From the NCBI GenBank assembly GCA_020630435.1, contig JAHDBJ010000001.1, positions 62,001 through 126,000 on the forward strand: a DNA stretch of 64,000 nucleotides, in the 5' to 3' direction. Numbering within the stretch: position 1 is the first letter of the stretch; each line of letters opens with the position of its first letter. Below, piece after piece: positions 17,300 through 25,656 of the stretch. Made by a program: the position numbers and the translations under genes. This DNA is from Saprospiraceae bacterium. Lineage in GTDB: Bacteria > Bacteroidota > Bacteroidia > Chitinophagales > Saprospiraceae. The notes below the pieces were generated by a model, which was not told the origin of the DNA, searched no databases, and saw nothing but the letters and a program-made list of their open reading frames with translations.

Positions 17300-18040
17300 T
17301 TATACTTTAAGTCGCTGTCTCATGGTTTCATATAATGTTATCCCAGCAGCAACAGATACATTAAACGAATTTCCTGTTCCCATTTGAGGAATAAGAAACT
17401 TCTGATCGCTTAATTTAAGAATTGATGGATGTACTCCCTTATCTTCTGAACCTAGAATAATCGTAGTCGGTAATGTAAAATCTAATTCTTGAATAGGAGA
17501 AGAGGCCTGTAACGCTGATGCTAAAACCTGAATCCCTGACATTTTAAGGTATTCAACAGTATTAACAAGACTTTTCTGTCGACAAATTGGAATTTTAGTC
17601 AAAGCACCTGCAGCCGTTTTTAAGGCATCAGCATTAATTTGAGCCGTTCCTTTTTGTGGAATAATAATAGCATCAACCCCCGTACATTCTGCTGATCGAG
17701 CAATCGCCCCAAAATTTCTTACATCTGTTACTCCATCTAAAAGTAATAATAAAGGAGGTTTAGGTTTTTCAAATAATGTTGGTACTACATCTTCTATCTG
17801 ATAATAGGGTATTAATGCTAAATACGCTATCACTCCTTGATGATTTTTTCCTGTGATCCTTTTCATGCGCTCTTTAGGCAGCACTCGAATTGGAATATTA
17901 TGCTTTTTAGCCAATTGGCGAATCTCTTTTTCAAAATCACCTCTTGTCCTTTCTTGCAAAAATATTTTGTCTATTGACGTTCCTGAATGTATAGCATCAA
18001 TGATAGGATGCCGTCCATATATCATTTGTGTTTTGGACAT
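17300..18040 (-). CDS. rlmB: 23S rRNA (guanosine-2'-O-)-methyltransferase RlmB, SpoU/TrmH family
   Basis: A 246-residue SPOUT methyltransferase. An N-terminal substrate-binding domain (MIYGRHPIIDAIHSG, KIFLQERTRG, HQGVIAYL) is followed by the trefoil-knot catalytic domain with DGVTDVRNFGAIARSAECTG (the Asn/Arg motif 1), ILGSEDKGV (motif 2) and NSFNVSVAAGI (motif 3). RlmB methylates G2251 of 23S rRNA in Escherichia coli; the exact target here is inferred. The start at 18040 directly abuts a strong hairpin plus T-tract, discussed separately. A longer in-frame start at 18109 would translate through that hairpin and is unlikely. Confidence 0.9.
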   Translation of the reverse strand: MSKTQMIYGRHPIIDAIHSGTSIDKIFLQERTRGDFEKEIRQLAKKHNIPIRVLPKERMKRITGKNHQGVIAYLALIPYYQIEDVVPTLFEKPKPPLLLLLDGVTDVRNFGAIARSAECTGVDAIIIPQKGTAQINADALKTAAGALTKIPICRQKSLVNTVEYLKMSGIQVLASALQASSPIQELDFTLPTTIILGSEDKGVHPSILKLSDQKFLIPQMGTGNSFNVSVAAGITLYETMRQRLKV

Positions 18041-18094
18041 AAAAAAACTCCTTGAATTATTGTTCTCACAAAGATGAGAAGATTCAAGGAGTTT
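18041..18094 (-). terminator. intrinsic terminator immediately before the rlmB start codon
   Basis: On the minus strand AAACTCCTTGAAT (18094-18082) pairs with ATTCAAGGAGTTT (18057-18045), with an inner TTCTC/GAGAA helix. The seven-T run ends at 18041, one base before the rlmB ATG. It lies 19 nt after the stop of the PorE-like gene and should terminate that transcript, but it also forms the entire immediate leader of rlmB. Confidence 0.8.
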
Positions 18095-18112
18095 ATCGTG
18101 TAAATTCAAGTT

Positions 18113-19399
18113 TTATTTATGTTCAGTCACCTGACTTCTCATATTTGATTTCACCATTGAACTGTTAATTTCAAACAAGTAAATATTATCATCTTGTGTT
18201 TCTCTAGAAGATGTAAATGCTCCACTTTTGCCATCACTGCTTAAAATTAAACTAATATCATCATAAGAACTATTAATAGGCTTCCCCAAGTTCATGGGTA
18301 AACTCCATCCATATTTTTCTTTTTGGGAAATAAAAATATCAAACCCTCCTAGTCCTAAATGCCCTTTAGAACAGAAAAATAAATTACCACTAGCATCCAC
18401 AAAAGGAAAACCTTCATTACTAGAAGTATTAATAGTTCCTCCTAGGTTTTCAGGTCTTGTCCAGCCTGTAGATGTTCTCCTTGTAACATATATATCGGTT
18501 CCTCCAAATCCTCTTCCTTTATCTGATACAAAATAAAGTGTTTGATTATCAGGAGACAAACTAGGATGCATATAATTATATTCTTTAGAACAAAAATCTA
18601 ATCGTTTGATATCTGTCCATTTGCCTTCTGTTAATGTGGCTTCATATAGTTGGATATTATAACTCTTATTTTTACTAATTACGTCTGAATTTCTAGCAAA
18701 AACGATCGTATTTTTATCTTGACTAAATGTTGCAGATCCTAAATTTCTATTTAAAACATTAATTTTTTTAGAAAATAATTCCGCAGTATGGTATTTTCCC
18801 TCATTATCTTTTTTACTAAAATATAAATAAAGAAAATCTCGACCTGTAGTTGTTGATTTCTCCTTAAAAACTTTAGCTCCTCTATCTCTATCAGAAGTAA
18901 ATACAATTCCACCGTCATAAAAAGTAGGAGAGTTGTCGTCAGCAGAACTGTTCATCGGAAAAATATCAATAATCACATTTTTATATTTTGCTTGAATATT
19001 TTTCACATTTTCACAGGCAACCAACATATCATTGCCCTTTGGATCATCTGGCGCCATTTCTACATATTTATTAAATATTTTTTTTGCTTCTTCGTATTTC
19101 CCTTGCCCCATTAATACTTTCCCATAATTAAAGACATGAATGGGGCGTACTCTAGGAGAAGTGGTAATTTCAGCATAGAATTTTTCAGCATCTTCCAACT
19201 GATTAAGAAAGTGGTAGCACTTTGCTAATTTAGCTCTAATGCTGTTGCTCTTTTTTTCTTTTAAAATTTCAAGATAAAGCGGAATCGCTTCAGCATAATG
19301 TTTGTCTTTGTACAATTCATTTGCTTTCTTTTCTTGCTTGGATTGTGCAAAAACATTGAGTGTAAGGATAGAAAATAAAACAAGTAATATTAACCTCAT
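18113..19399 (-). CDS. TPR and PD40 (WD40-like) repeat envelope protein, PorE-like without OmpA domain
   Basis: A 428-residue exported protein with signal peptide MRLILLVLFSILTLNVFAQ. Residues 20-130 form TPR-type helices (ANELYKDKHYAEAIPLYLEIL, KVLMGQGKYEEAKKIFNKYV). Residues 140-415 hold PD40 beta-propeller repeats (DNSPTFYDGGIVFTSDR, MHPSLSPDNQTLYFVSD, GGFDIFISQKEKYGW). This order matches the N-terminal two-thirds of T9SS protein PorE and related gliding proteins, but the C-terminal OmpA peptidoglycan-binding domain is missing; the protein ends soon after the propeller. A role in envelope assembly is inferred. Confidence 0.82.
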   Translation of the reverse strand: MRLILLVLFSILTLNVFAQSKQEKKANELYKDKHYAEAIPLYLEILKEKKSNSIRAKLAKCYHFLNQLEDAEKFYAEITTSPRVRPIHVFNYGKVLMGQGKYEEAKKIFNKYVEMAPDDPKGNDMLVACENVKNIQAKYKNVIIDIFPMNSSADDNSPTFYDGGIVFTSDRDRGAKVFKEKSTTTGRDFLYLYFSKKDNEGKYHTAELFSKKINVLNRNLGSATFSQDKNTIVFARNSDVISKNKSYNIQLYEATLTEGKWTDIKRLDFCSKEYNYMHPSLSPDNQTLYFVSDKGRGFGGTDIYVTRRTSTGWTRPENLGGTINTSSNEGFPFVDASGNLFFCSKGHLGLGGFDIFISQKEKYGWSLPMNLGKPINSSYDDISLILSSDGKSGAFTSSRETQDDNIYLFEINSSMVKSNMRSQVTEHK

Positions 19400-19462
19400 A
19401 ATTCCACAGTTTTAATTTTCAGGGCAGGTATCTAATATACTTACAAAAACTATGCGAAGTTT

Positions 19463-19498
19463 AAAAAAAGACAGGATATTTTTTAAAAATACCCTGTC
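19463..19498 (-). terminator. intrinsic terminator of acs
   Basis: GACAGGGTA pairs with TATCCTGTC (one mismatch) and is followed on the minus strand by seven T residues. It lies 52 nt downstream of the acs stop. Confidence 0.85.
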
Positions 19499-19550
19499 AG
19501 GAAACCTTATTTTATTATGTTGAACCTAAATTTAGGTTTATTTTAACATT

Positions 19551-21449
19551 TTATATCGCTCCGTCTTTCACTTCTTGTACTATATCAGGGTTCAATAAAG
19601 TAGATATATCTCCTAGATTTGAAGTATCCCCAGAAGCAATTTTTCTTAAAATACGTCGCATGATTTTTCCTGAACGAGTCTTTGGTAAACCAGATACAAT
19701 TTGGATTTTATCAGGTTTAGCAATAGGACCAATCTCTCGACTTACAGTATCCTTAATTTCTTTACGAAAAGCATCTTGATCAGCAACTGGATAGTTTGTG
19801 ATAACATAAGCATAAATCCCTTGTCCTTTTATATCATGTGGATAACCAACTACAGCAGATTCTACAACGTTACTATGTTCGTTGATTGCATTTTCAACCT
19901 CGGCTGTTCCCATCCGATGTCCTGACACATTTATAACATCATCTACCCTTCCTATAATTCGATACATTCCATTTTCATCTCTCCTAGCACCATCTCCTGT
20001 AAAATATTTATTCTCAAATGCCGAAAAATACACTTGGCGGCAACGCTCGTGATCGCCATACGTTGTTCGAATCATTGATGGCCAAGGAAATTTTATACAT
20101 AATAGTCCTTCGACATTGTTTCCTTCGATTTCATTCCCTTCTGTATCAACCAAACAGGCTTGAATACCTGGTAGCGGCAGGGTAGCATAACAAGGTTTGA
20201 GTGGGGTAATATTCGCCAAAGGAGAAATCATAATTCCGCCTGTTTCTGTTTGCCACCATGTATCTACAATAGGTGCTTTTTCTTTACCGACTACTTTGTT
20301 GTACCAATTCCATGCTTCTATATTAATCGGTTCTCCTACACTACCTAATACTTTTATTGAATCCAATTGATAACGACTAACCCACTCATCGCCCTTGGCC
20401 ATTAATGCCCGAATAGCTGTTGGAGCAGTATAAAATTGGTTGACTTTGTGCTTATCACAAATATCCCAAAAACGACCAGAATTAGGATAAGTAGGAACTC
20501 CCTCAAACATCATTGTTGTAGCTCCTGCTAGTAAAGGACCATATACAATATAAGAATGTCCTGTAATCCATCCTATATCAGCTGTACACCAATAAATGTC
20601 TCCATCATCATATTGGAAAACATTTTTAAAAGAAAAACAAGTATATACCATATACCCTCCACAAGTATGCACAACCCCTTTAGGTTTTCCTGTAGAACCA
20701 GAAGTATAAAGAATGAATAAAATATCTTCAGAATCCATTGGTTCCGCAGGGCAATCTGCTGACTGACTGTCTACTGTATCATGCCACCAAATATCCAGAT
20801 TGTCATTCCATGTTACTTCATTTCGCCCATTTTTATATACTAATACTTTTTCCACACTATCACACCCCATTGCAATAGCTTCATCTACAACCTGTTTTAC
20901 AGGAATATGCTTTTTCCCACGGCTATTAAAATCAGAACAAATAATCATTTTTGCTTGAGCATCTTTAACCCGATCTGCTAATGCCTGAGCTGAAAACCCA
21001 GCAAATACCACAGAATGAATGGCTCCTATTCTAGCACAAGCTAGTACGCCAATAGCTAATTCAGCGACCATTGGCATATAAAAACAAACTCTATCACCTT
21101 TCCCAATACCTTGCGCTTTTAGAGCATTGGCACATTTACATACTTCAGCATGGAGTTCTTTATACGTATATGTTTTAAAATCTTGACTAGGCTCATTTGG
21201 CTCCCAAATAATAGCAACTTGATCACCTCGTGTTGTTAAATGTCTATCTAGGCAATTTTCCGTTATGTTTAGTGTTCCCCCAACAAACCATTTAACATCA
21301 GGCTTTTTAAAATCCCACTCTAAAACCTTATCCCATTTCTTCTGCCATGTAAACGTCTCTGCTTGTTCTGCCCAGAATCCTTCGGGGTTTTCCACACTTT
21401 TTTGGTAAGCTGTGTTATATTCTTCAATAGTTTTGATTTGTAGTGTCAT
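19551..21449 (-). CDS. acs: acetyl-CoA synthetase (acetate--CoA ligase, AMP-forming)
   Basis: A 632-residue adenylate-forming enzyme converting acetate, ATP and CoA to acetyl-CoA. It starts MTLQIKTIEEYNTAYQKSVE; the Acs N-terminal segment with FWAEQAETFTWQKKWDKVLEWDF is typical. Motifs are the P-loop YTSGSTGKPKG (248-258), DTWWQTETGG in the middle, YFTGDGARRDENG with the hinge region, and C-terminal TRSGKIMRRILRKIA with Lys595. That lysine is the one acetylated by Pat-type enzymes to silence Acs. Length and motifs are complete. It appears monocistronic, with its own terminator. Confidence 0.96.
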   Translation of the reverse strand: MTLQIKTIEEYNTAYQKSVENPEGFWAEQAETFTWQKKWDKVLEWDFKKPDVKWFVGGTLNITENCLDRHLTTRGDQVAIIWEPNEPSQDFKTYTYKELHAEVCKCANALKAQGIGKGDRVCFYMPMVAELAIGVLACARIGAIHSVVFAGFSAQALADRVKDAQAKMIICSDFNSRGKKHIPVKQVVDEAIAMGCDSVEKVLVYKNGRNEVTWNDNLDIWWHDTVDSQSADCPAEPMDSEDILFILYTSGSTGKPKGVVHTCGGYMVYTCFSFKNVFQYDDGDIYWCTADIGWITGHSYIVYGPLLAGATTMMFEGVPTYPNSGRFWDICDKHKVNQFYTAPTAIRALMAKGDEWVSRYQLDSIKVLGSVGEPINIEAWNWYNKVVGKEKAPIVDTWWQTETGGIMISPLANITPLKPCYATLPLPGIQACLVDTEGNEIEGNNVEGLLCIKFPWPSMIRTTYGDHERCRQVYFSAFENKYFTGDGARRDENGMYRIIGRVDDVINVSGHRMGTAEVENAINEHSNVVESAVVGYPHDIKGQGIYAYVITNYPVADQDAFRKEIKDTVSREIGPIAKPDKIQIVSGLPKTRSGKIMRRILRKIASGDTSNLGDISTLLNPDIVQEVKDGAI

Positions 21450-21557
21450 GGCTGATTTTGTATTGTTTTAAAATGATTAAAAAAGAAGAAGTCCAAAGTA
21501 TTAAAAAAATATTAGATAGGCAAAGGAAACCTATAGGTATTCAATAAAAAGATAGCA

Positions 21558-22307
21558 TTATTTCAACACTTTTTCTCTTGCTATTTCTTCTAGTTTTTTC
21601 ATGGGGAAACGGTCTACTAAGCGATATTCTAATAAAATTTCTTCTTCTACTTTCTTTTGAAAATAAACCAAACCTATTCCCCTAGCATAAAATTCTATCA
21701 TCGACGCTTCATACTCTCTAAAACCATCTTCTTTATGGTCGTACTCAATCAATTCTTTCACAAAAAATAGTACACAATCATAGGACTTTCCTTGATACGT
21801 AAAAATCGTATCTTGAACATATTGTCTATTCCGAACAAGGTTTGTCGTTAATAAAGAATCGGATGGTGCTTTAAATGATAATTCGGAAATCAAAAATCCT
21901 TTTTTGGAAATATTGACATTAAATGGGAAGATATTTTTATTTCTTATCGTTGCTTTTTGCCTTATAGCTTTCCCATTAGGAAGTTTATCAAACCAATAGT
22001 AATCCTTTAGGATCACACCATCTGATAAGATTTGCTCAATACTTAACTGTGTATTAGAAAAATCATGATCATAATAATTTGATGCCAAGTACGTACTATC
22101 GTCCTTCTGACTCGTGATATGATACCAATAAAAAGGCGCAATAGAATCATCTTTAACTGAACGATATTCGTAGACTAATCCCTCTTTCAATTCTTCTATA
22201 GGGTAATAATAACTTTCTATTTTTTTAACCTTGTCCAATTGACAATTGTAGGTTAAACCGAAGAATATGAACAGTAAAAACACAAAAAAATTATTTTTTT
22301 CACACAT
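21558..22307 (-). CDS. predicted lipoprotein, unknown function
   Basis: A 249-residue protein with a hydrophobic leader ending in the lipobox-like LTYNC (Cys22). The mature part is rich in aromatic and acidic residues (YYYPIEELKEGLVYEYRSV, PFYWYHITSQKDDSTYLAS, QGKSYDCVLFFVKELIEYDH, ARGIGLVYFQKKVEEEILLEYRL). This looks like an all-beta lipoprotein of the kind annotated as hypothetical in Bacteroidota. It diverges from the OmpA gene and is 108 nt upstream of acs. No catalytic motif is seen. Confidence 0.72.
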   Translation of the reverse strand: MCEKNNFFVFLLFIFFGLTYNCQLDKVKKIESYYYPIEELKEGLVYEYRSVKDDSIAPFYWYHITSQKDDSTYLASNYYDHDFSNTQLSIEQILSDGVILKDYYWFDKLPNGKAIRQKATIRNKNIFPFNVNISKKGFLISELSFKAPSDSLLTTNLVRNRQYVQDTIFTYQGKSYDCVLFFVKELIEYDHKEDGFREYEASMIEFYARGIGLVYFQKKVEEEILLEYRLVDRFPMKKLEEIAREKVLK

Positions 22308-22493
22308 TTACTATTGAATTTAAAATGTTATTATATATTTATATGATTTTTTCTTTAGATGTCGTCAATAAATCGAGATTTTTTAATAATTTGTTACTTC
22401 CTCAGATAAATCAACGTCACAAAATTAACAATTAACCTTTACTAACAATTATATTAATAAATTTCATTATTTTAATCAAAACAAACCTTCATT

Positions 22494-23378
22494 ATGAGGA
22501 TATTTCTAACCTGTTTCCTTTTATGGGCACTATTCACAGTATGGGCAAGGTGGTATTATGTTTGTAAAATCAAGCATCGTTGCGGTACAGAGCAGATCGT
22601 CAGCACGGACGATGGAAGAGGTCAAAATCTTAACTTCTACGATGGCTCAAAGGCTCTATTCCAAAGCAATTACGACCAATTTTTATTCAATGGGGACAAG
22701 ATCGATCTAAATAGTAACAATGAAGCATTTCTTGAGAAGTTGGCAGGATGGATGAAAAAGAATCCAGAGCGTTCTATCACCATTACAGGTAAATATTTAG
22801 AAAGCGAGAAGGGTATAAGTTCTAAAATGTATGAAAATTTAGGCTTGGCTAGGGCAGGAGTTGCTAGGGAAAAACTTATGAGACTGGGCATTACAGAAGA
22901 TAGAATAGGTATAGATAGCGATATGATTGGTGGCGACAAACTTGCTGCTCCTTTAGCTTTTGCTGCTGATGCGGCTGCCACACCTGATGAATATGCTGAT
23001 GGTAACGAACGTCTAACAAAGGCGAAGTTCACCTTCACAAATATGACGTACTCTGATGCAAATTTTGAGTATAATTCGGATGTTTTCAGTCCTGGAACTG
23101 CTTTTAGAAGCTATGCTGATTCTGTAAAAACGTTCTTAGTAGAAAATCCTAAGAAAAGTCTACATATAATCGGTCATACCGATAATAAAGGTAGTACCAA
23201 TTATAATCTAAACTTAGGAAAAAGAAGAGCTGAAAACACTAAGAAATATTTCCGTAGCCTTGGTGTAAAATCTACTATCAAGACCTCCTCAAGGGGTAAG
23301 GCAGAACCCATTGCGACCAATAGTACCGATGCAGGGCGTCAAAAAAATAGACGTGTTAATGTGCAAATTGTCGATTAA
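22494..23378 (+). CDS. OmpA-family protein with tandem OmpA-like domains
   Basis: A 294-residue protein anchored by an N-terminal hydrophobic helix (MRIFLTCFLLWALFTVWARWYYV). A degenerate OmpA-like half (about 55-145: YDQFLFNGDKIDLNSNNEAFLEKLAGWMKKNPERSI...) is followed by a canonical OmpA domain (about 190-294) with FEYNSDVFSP, IIGHTDNKGSTNYNLNLGKRRAENTKKYF and GRQKNRRVNVQI. The second half keeps the Asp and Arg that bind diaminopimelate in peptidoglycan (HTD; NRRV); the first half lacks them. It lies 59 nt before a coiled-coil gene, likely one operon, suggesting an envelope-spanning complex. Confidence 0.85.
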   Translation: MRIFLTCFLLWALFTVWARWYYVCKIKHRCGTEQIVSTDDGRGQNLNFYDGSKALFQSNYDQFLFNGDKIDLNSNNEAFLEKLAGWMKKNPERSITITGKYLESEKGISSKMYENLGLARAGVAREKLMRLGITEDRIGIDSDMIGGDKLAAPLAFAADAAATPDEYADGNERLTKAKFTFTNMTYSDANFEYNSDVFSPGTAFRSYADSVKTFLVENPKKSLHIIGHTDNKGSTNYNLNLGKRRAENTKKYFRSLGVKSTIKTSSRGKAEPIATNSTDAGRQKNRRVNVQIVD

Positions 23379-23437
23379 TTTATATAAACCTACATTTTTT
23401 TAATTCAATCAATCACCTATTTAAAATATAAGAAACT

Positions 23438-24736
23438 ATGGATTTTTTCACGCAACTCTTTTCTGAATTAAGCCATCCAGACAGTTGGAAAGTTATTTTA
23501 TTCTTGTTTATTGCTTTCTTACTTGGATTAATACCTTGGTTATTAAGTAGAGGTAAATTCAGACGTTTAAGAGAAGATTATGATAGAAAATCAAATGAAT
23601 ATAACGCTTTAAATGCCAGTTATAACGGGAAAGTTGAAGAAGTATCTTTGAAAGATGCAGATATTAAAAAATTAAATCTAGAAATAGAAGAACTACATGC
23701 ACGTATCAAGCGACTAGAAACCGAAAAAGGGCAGTTGCATGGTGATTTATATTCTGCTAAAGAAACGATTGAAAAATTACAAGCCGAGTTGAATGCTAAA
23801 GGTGATTTAGATGCTCGATATAAAGCTGATTTAGATGCGTTAAATAATCAAATACTAGGGTTACAAACGAAGAATGGTGAACTAGAGAACAAAGTGACCT
23901 TAGGGAGTTCTAAAGATGGTGAGATTTCAGATCTAAAAACTAAGATTGCTTCTTTGAGAGCTGACCTAGATGCCTTACGTCATAAAAATGGTCAATTGTC
24001 TTCTGATTTAGATGCTTCACGCTCTAGAGGGAATCAACTAGAAGCCGACTTAGAAGCACTACGAAATACGAATGGACAATTAGCTGCAGATCTAGAAGAT
24101 TGTCGTTCTCAAAAAGTGCCTCTCGCCACAACTTATGAAGAAAACGATGAAGATAAAGCAGCAAGAGCTCAAGCAGAGGTGAAGGCAGCATTAGGTTCAA
24201 AAATCAAATCCGCTTCGGCTGATGAAAAAGATGACCTAAAAAGGATTAATGGTGTTGGTCCTTTCATTGAGAAAAAACTTAATAATCTTGGTATTTATAC
24301 CTTTGAACAAGTTAGCCAATTTGATGATGACCTATCCAATAAAGTTACTGACGCTATAGAATTCTTCCCTGGAAGAATACAAAGAGATGATTGGGTTGGT
24401 CAAGCCAAAATTTTACTGGGTAAAAAACTAGATGGAACGCTTGGTGATGGGAAAAAGAAGAATCCAACTAATTCTGACGATTTAAAAATTGTAGAAGGGA
24501 TAGGTCCTAAAATTGAGCAATTGTTAAAAAATGCTGGAATTAATAATTGGACAGACCTTGCTAATGCAAGTGTAGAACGCTTACAGAGTGTATTGGATGC
24601 AGCTGGTGATCGTTATAGAATTCATAACCCTTCTACTTGGGCAGAACAAGCTGAAATGGCCGTAAAAGGGCAATGGGAAAAATTAGAAGAATATCAAGAT
24701 TACTTGTCTGGTGGTATCGATCCTAATAAAAAGTAA
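23438..24736 (+). CDS. membrane-anchored coiled-coil protein with two helix-hairpin-helix domains
   Basis: A 432-residue protein. An N-terminal transmembrane helix (about 16-36, VILFLFIAFLLGLIPWLLS) is followed by about 190 residues of coiled coil with degenerate repeats (ADLDALRHKNGQLSSDLDASRSRGNQ, ADLEALRNTNGQLAADLEDC). Two homologous C-terminal domains follow: DLKRINGVGPFIEKKLNNLGI (about 268-330) and DLKIVEGIGPKIEQLLKNAGI (about 347-410). The GVGP/GIGP turns are helix-hairpin-helix type, as in the domain described as flap-endonuclease-like H3TH. DNA binding is possible, but such domains also occur in envelope proteins. It is followed by a strong terminator. Confidence 0.85.
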   Translation: MDFFTQLFSELSHPDSWKVILFLFIAFLLGLIPWLLSRGKFRRLREDYDRKSNEYNALNASYNGKVEEVSLKDADIKKLNLEIEELHARIKRLETEKGQLHGDLYSAKETIEKLQAELNAKGDLDARYKADLDALNNQILGLQTKNGELENKVTLGSSKDGEISDLKTKIASLRADLDALRHKNGQLSSDLDASRSRGNQLEADLEALRNTNGQLAADLEDCRSQKVPLATTYEENDEDKAARAQAEVKAALGSKIKSASADEKDDLKRINGVGPFIEKKLNNLGIYTFEQVSQFDDDLSNKVTDAIEFFPGRIQRDDWVGQAKILLGKKLDGTLGDGKKKNPTNSDDLKIVEGIGPKIEQLLKNAGINNWTDLANASVERLQSVLDAAGDRYRIHNPSTWAEQAEMAVKGQWEKLEEYQDYLSGGIDPNKK

Positions 24737-24757
24737 TCTCTAATATTAGTGACATAA

Positions 24758-24797
24758 AAAAATCGGCATTACTAAATGTAATACCGATTTTTTTTTA
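24758..24797 (+). terminator. intrinsic terminator
   Basis: AAAAATCGGCATTA (24758-24771) pairs with TAATACCGATTTTT (24779-24792) with one mismatch and runs into T residues. It closes the OmpA/coiled-coil operon and may also serve HU from the opposite side. Confidence 0.85.
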
Positions 24798-24871
24798 CCC
24801 TTATTTTGATTTATTTATTTTGAATTTAAATAAACCAACTTTAGTATTTACGATTAAATGTTTTTTCAAAA

Positions 24872-25144
24872 CTATTGAACAGAATCACTTAATTCTTTCC
24901 CTGCTTTGAATTTCACTATATTCTTAGCCGCAATAGTAATAGACTCTCCTGTTTTTGGATTACGTCCCGCTCTAGCTGCTCTAGCTGAAATAGAGAAAGT
25001 TCCAAATCCAATTAATGTAACTTTATTCCCATCTTTTAAGGTATCTGAAACTGCATTTAGGACGGAATTAAGGGCTTCAGTTGCTTGGGCTTTTGTAAGG
25101 TTTGCATCTTCCGCGATCTTGTTTACCAAGTCTCCTTTGTTCAT
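24872..25144 (-). CDS. hup: HU family DNA-binding protein
   Basis: A 90-residue histone-like protein: MNKGDLVNKIAEDANLTKAQATEALN, then KVTLIGFGTFSISARAARAGRNPKTGE and AAKNIVKFKAGKELSDSV. Length, the GFGTF turn and the RNPKTGE beta-arm tip with its intercalating proline are all canonical, so it should bind and bend DNA non-specifically as a homodimer. A good Bacteroidota promoter lies just upstream, and the gene is monocistronic. Confidence 0.97.
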   Translation of the reverse strand: MNKGDLVNKIAEDANLTKAQATEALNSVLNAVSDTLKDGNKVTLIGFGTFSISARAARAGRNPKTGESITIAAKNIVKFKAGKELSDSVQ

Positions 25145-25181
25145 GTTTAAAAATTTTTAATATTTATGAAATAAAACCATA

Positions 25182-25212
25182 CAAAAGTATGTTTAACCAA
25201 TATTAAAAGCAA
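25182..25212 (-). promoter_or_regulatory. Bacteroidota-type promoter of the HU gene
   Basis: On the minus strand TTG (25212-25210), 20 nt, then TACTTTTG (25189-25182) match the -33/-7 consensus TTG-N(17-23)-TAnnTTTG. The predicted start site is about 30 nt upstream of the HU ATG. Confidence 0.7.
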
Positions 25213-25448
25213 GTTTTTACAACATAAAAACCAAGAAATCCACAATATTTGAATGAATATTTATGTTTTAGTGGGAAGGCGTCTACAATATTCATTATCA
25301 TAATGCTAAATATTTGACGTTTTTTCTTAGTTAGATTTTTTTTTGCCCCAATCAACTGGTCTAATTATTGTTTACTTATTAGTTCTATATCTGTTCTTTT
25401 CTTGTATTTCTCTTCACCTGATTTAAATAAATTTATTACCTTTCTATT
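25213..25448. other. intergenic region with inverted repeat, no gene seen
   Basis: Together with the HU leader this forms a 304-nt gene-free stretch between divergent HU and a small lipoprotein gene. The only structure I find is AATGAATATT (25252-25261), perfectly complementary to AATATTCATT (25287-25296), around a relatively GC-rich 25-nt loop. I see no leader peptide or RNA gene. Confidence 0.5.
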
Positions 25449-25640
25449 ATGAAAAAAATATACATCATTTTATTTTCAATTTCTCTATTATTTCTAGTTT
25501 CAAACAGCTGTGCTAGGAAGAAAGGCTGCCCTGTTAATGATCCTGATAAAATAGGTGCTAAAACAGGCAAAAAAGGAAAGCTATCTACTAAAAAAGGGAA
25601 TTCTAATCTATTCCCTAAAAAGATGCGAAAAAATATGTAA
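25449..25640 (+). CDS. small basic lipoprotein, conserved-looking, unknown function
   Basis: A 63-residue protein: hydrophobic leader, lipobox VSNSC (Cys22), then a strongly basic mature part with CPVNDPDKIGAK and STKKGNSNLFPKKMRKNM. The Lys/Gly-rich tail ending in PKKMRKNM resembles short lipoproteins I recall in other Bacteroidota, which supports a real gene despite its size. It may bind anionic envelope polymers or DNA; that is inference from charge only. The following ABC permease gene is on the opposite strand. Confidence 0.65.
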   Translation: MKKIYIILFSISLLFLVSNSCARKKGCPVNDPDKIGAKTGKKGKLSTKKGNSNLFPKKMRKNM

Positions 25641-25656
25641 TATGGGCAATATTATT

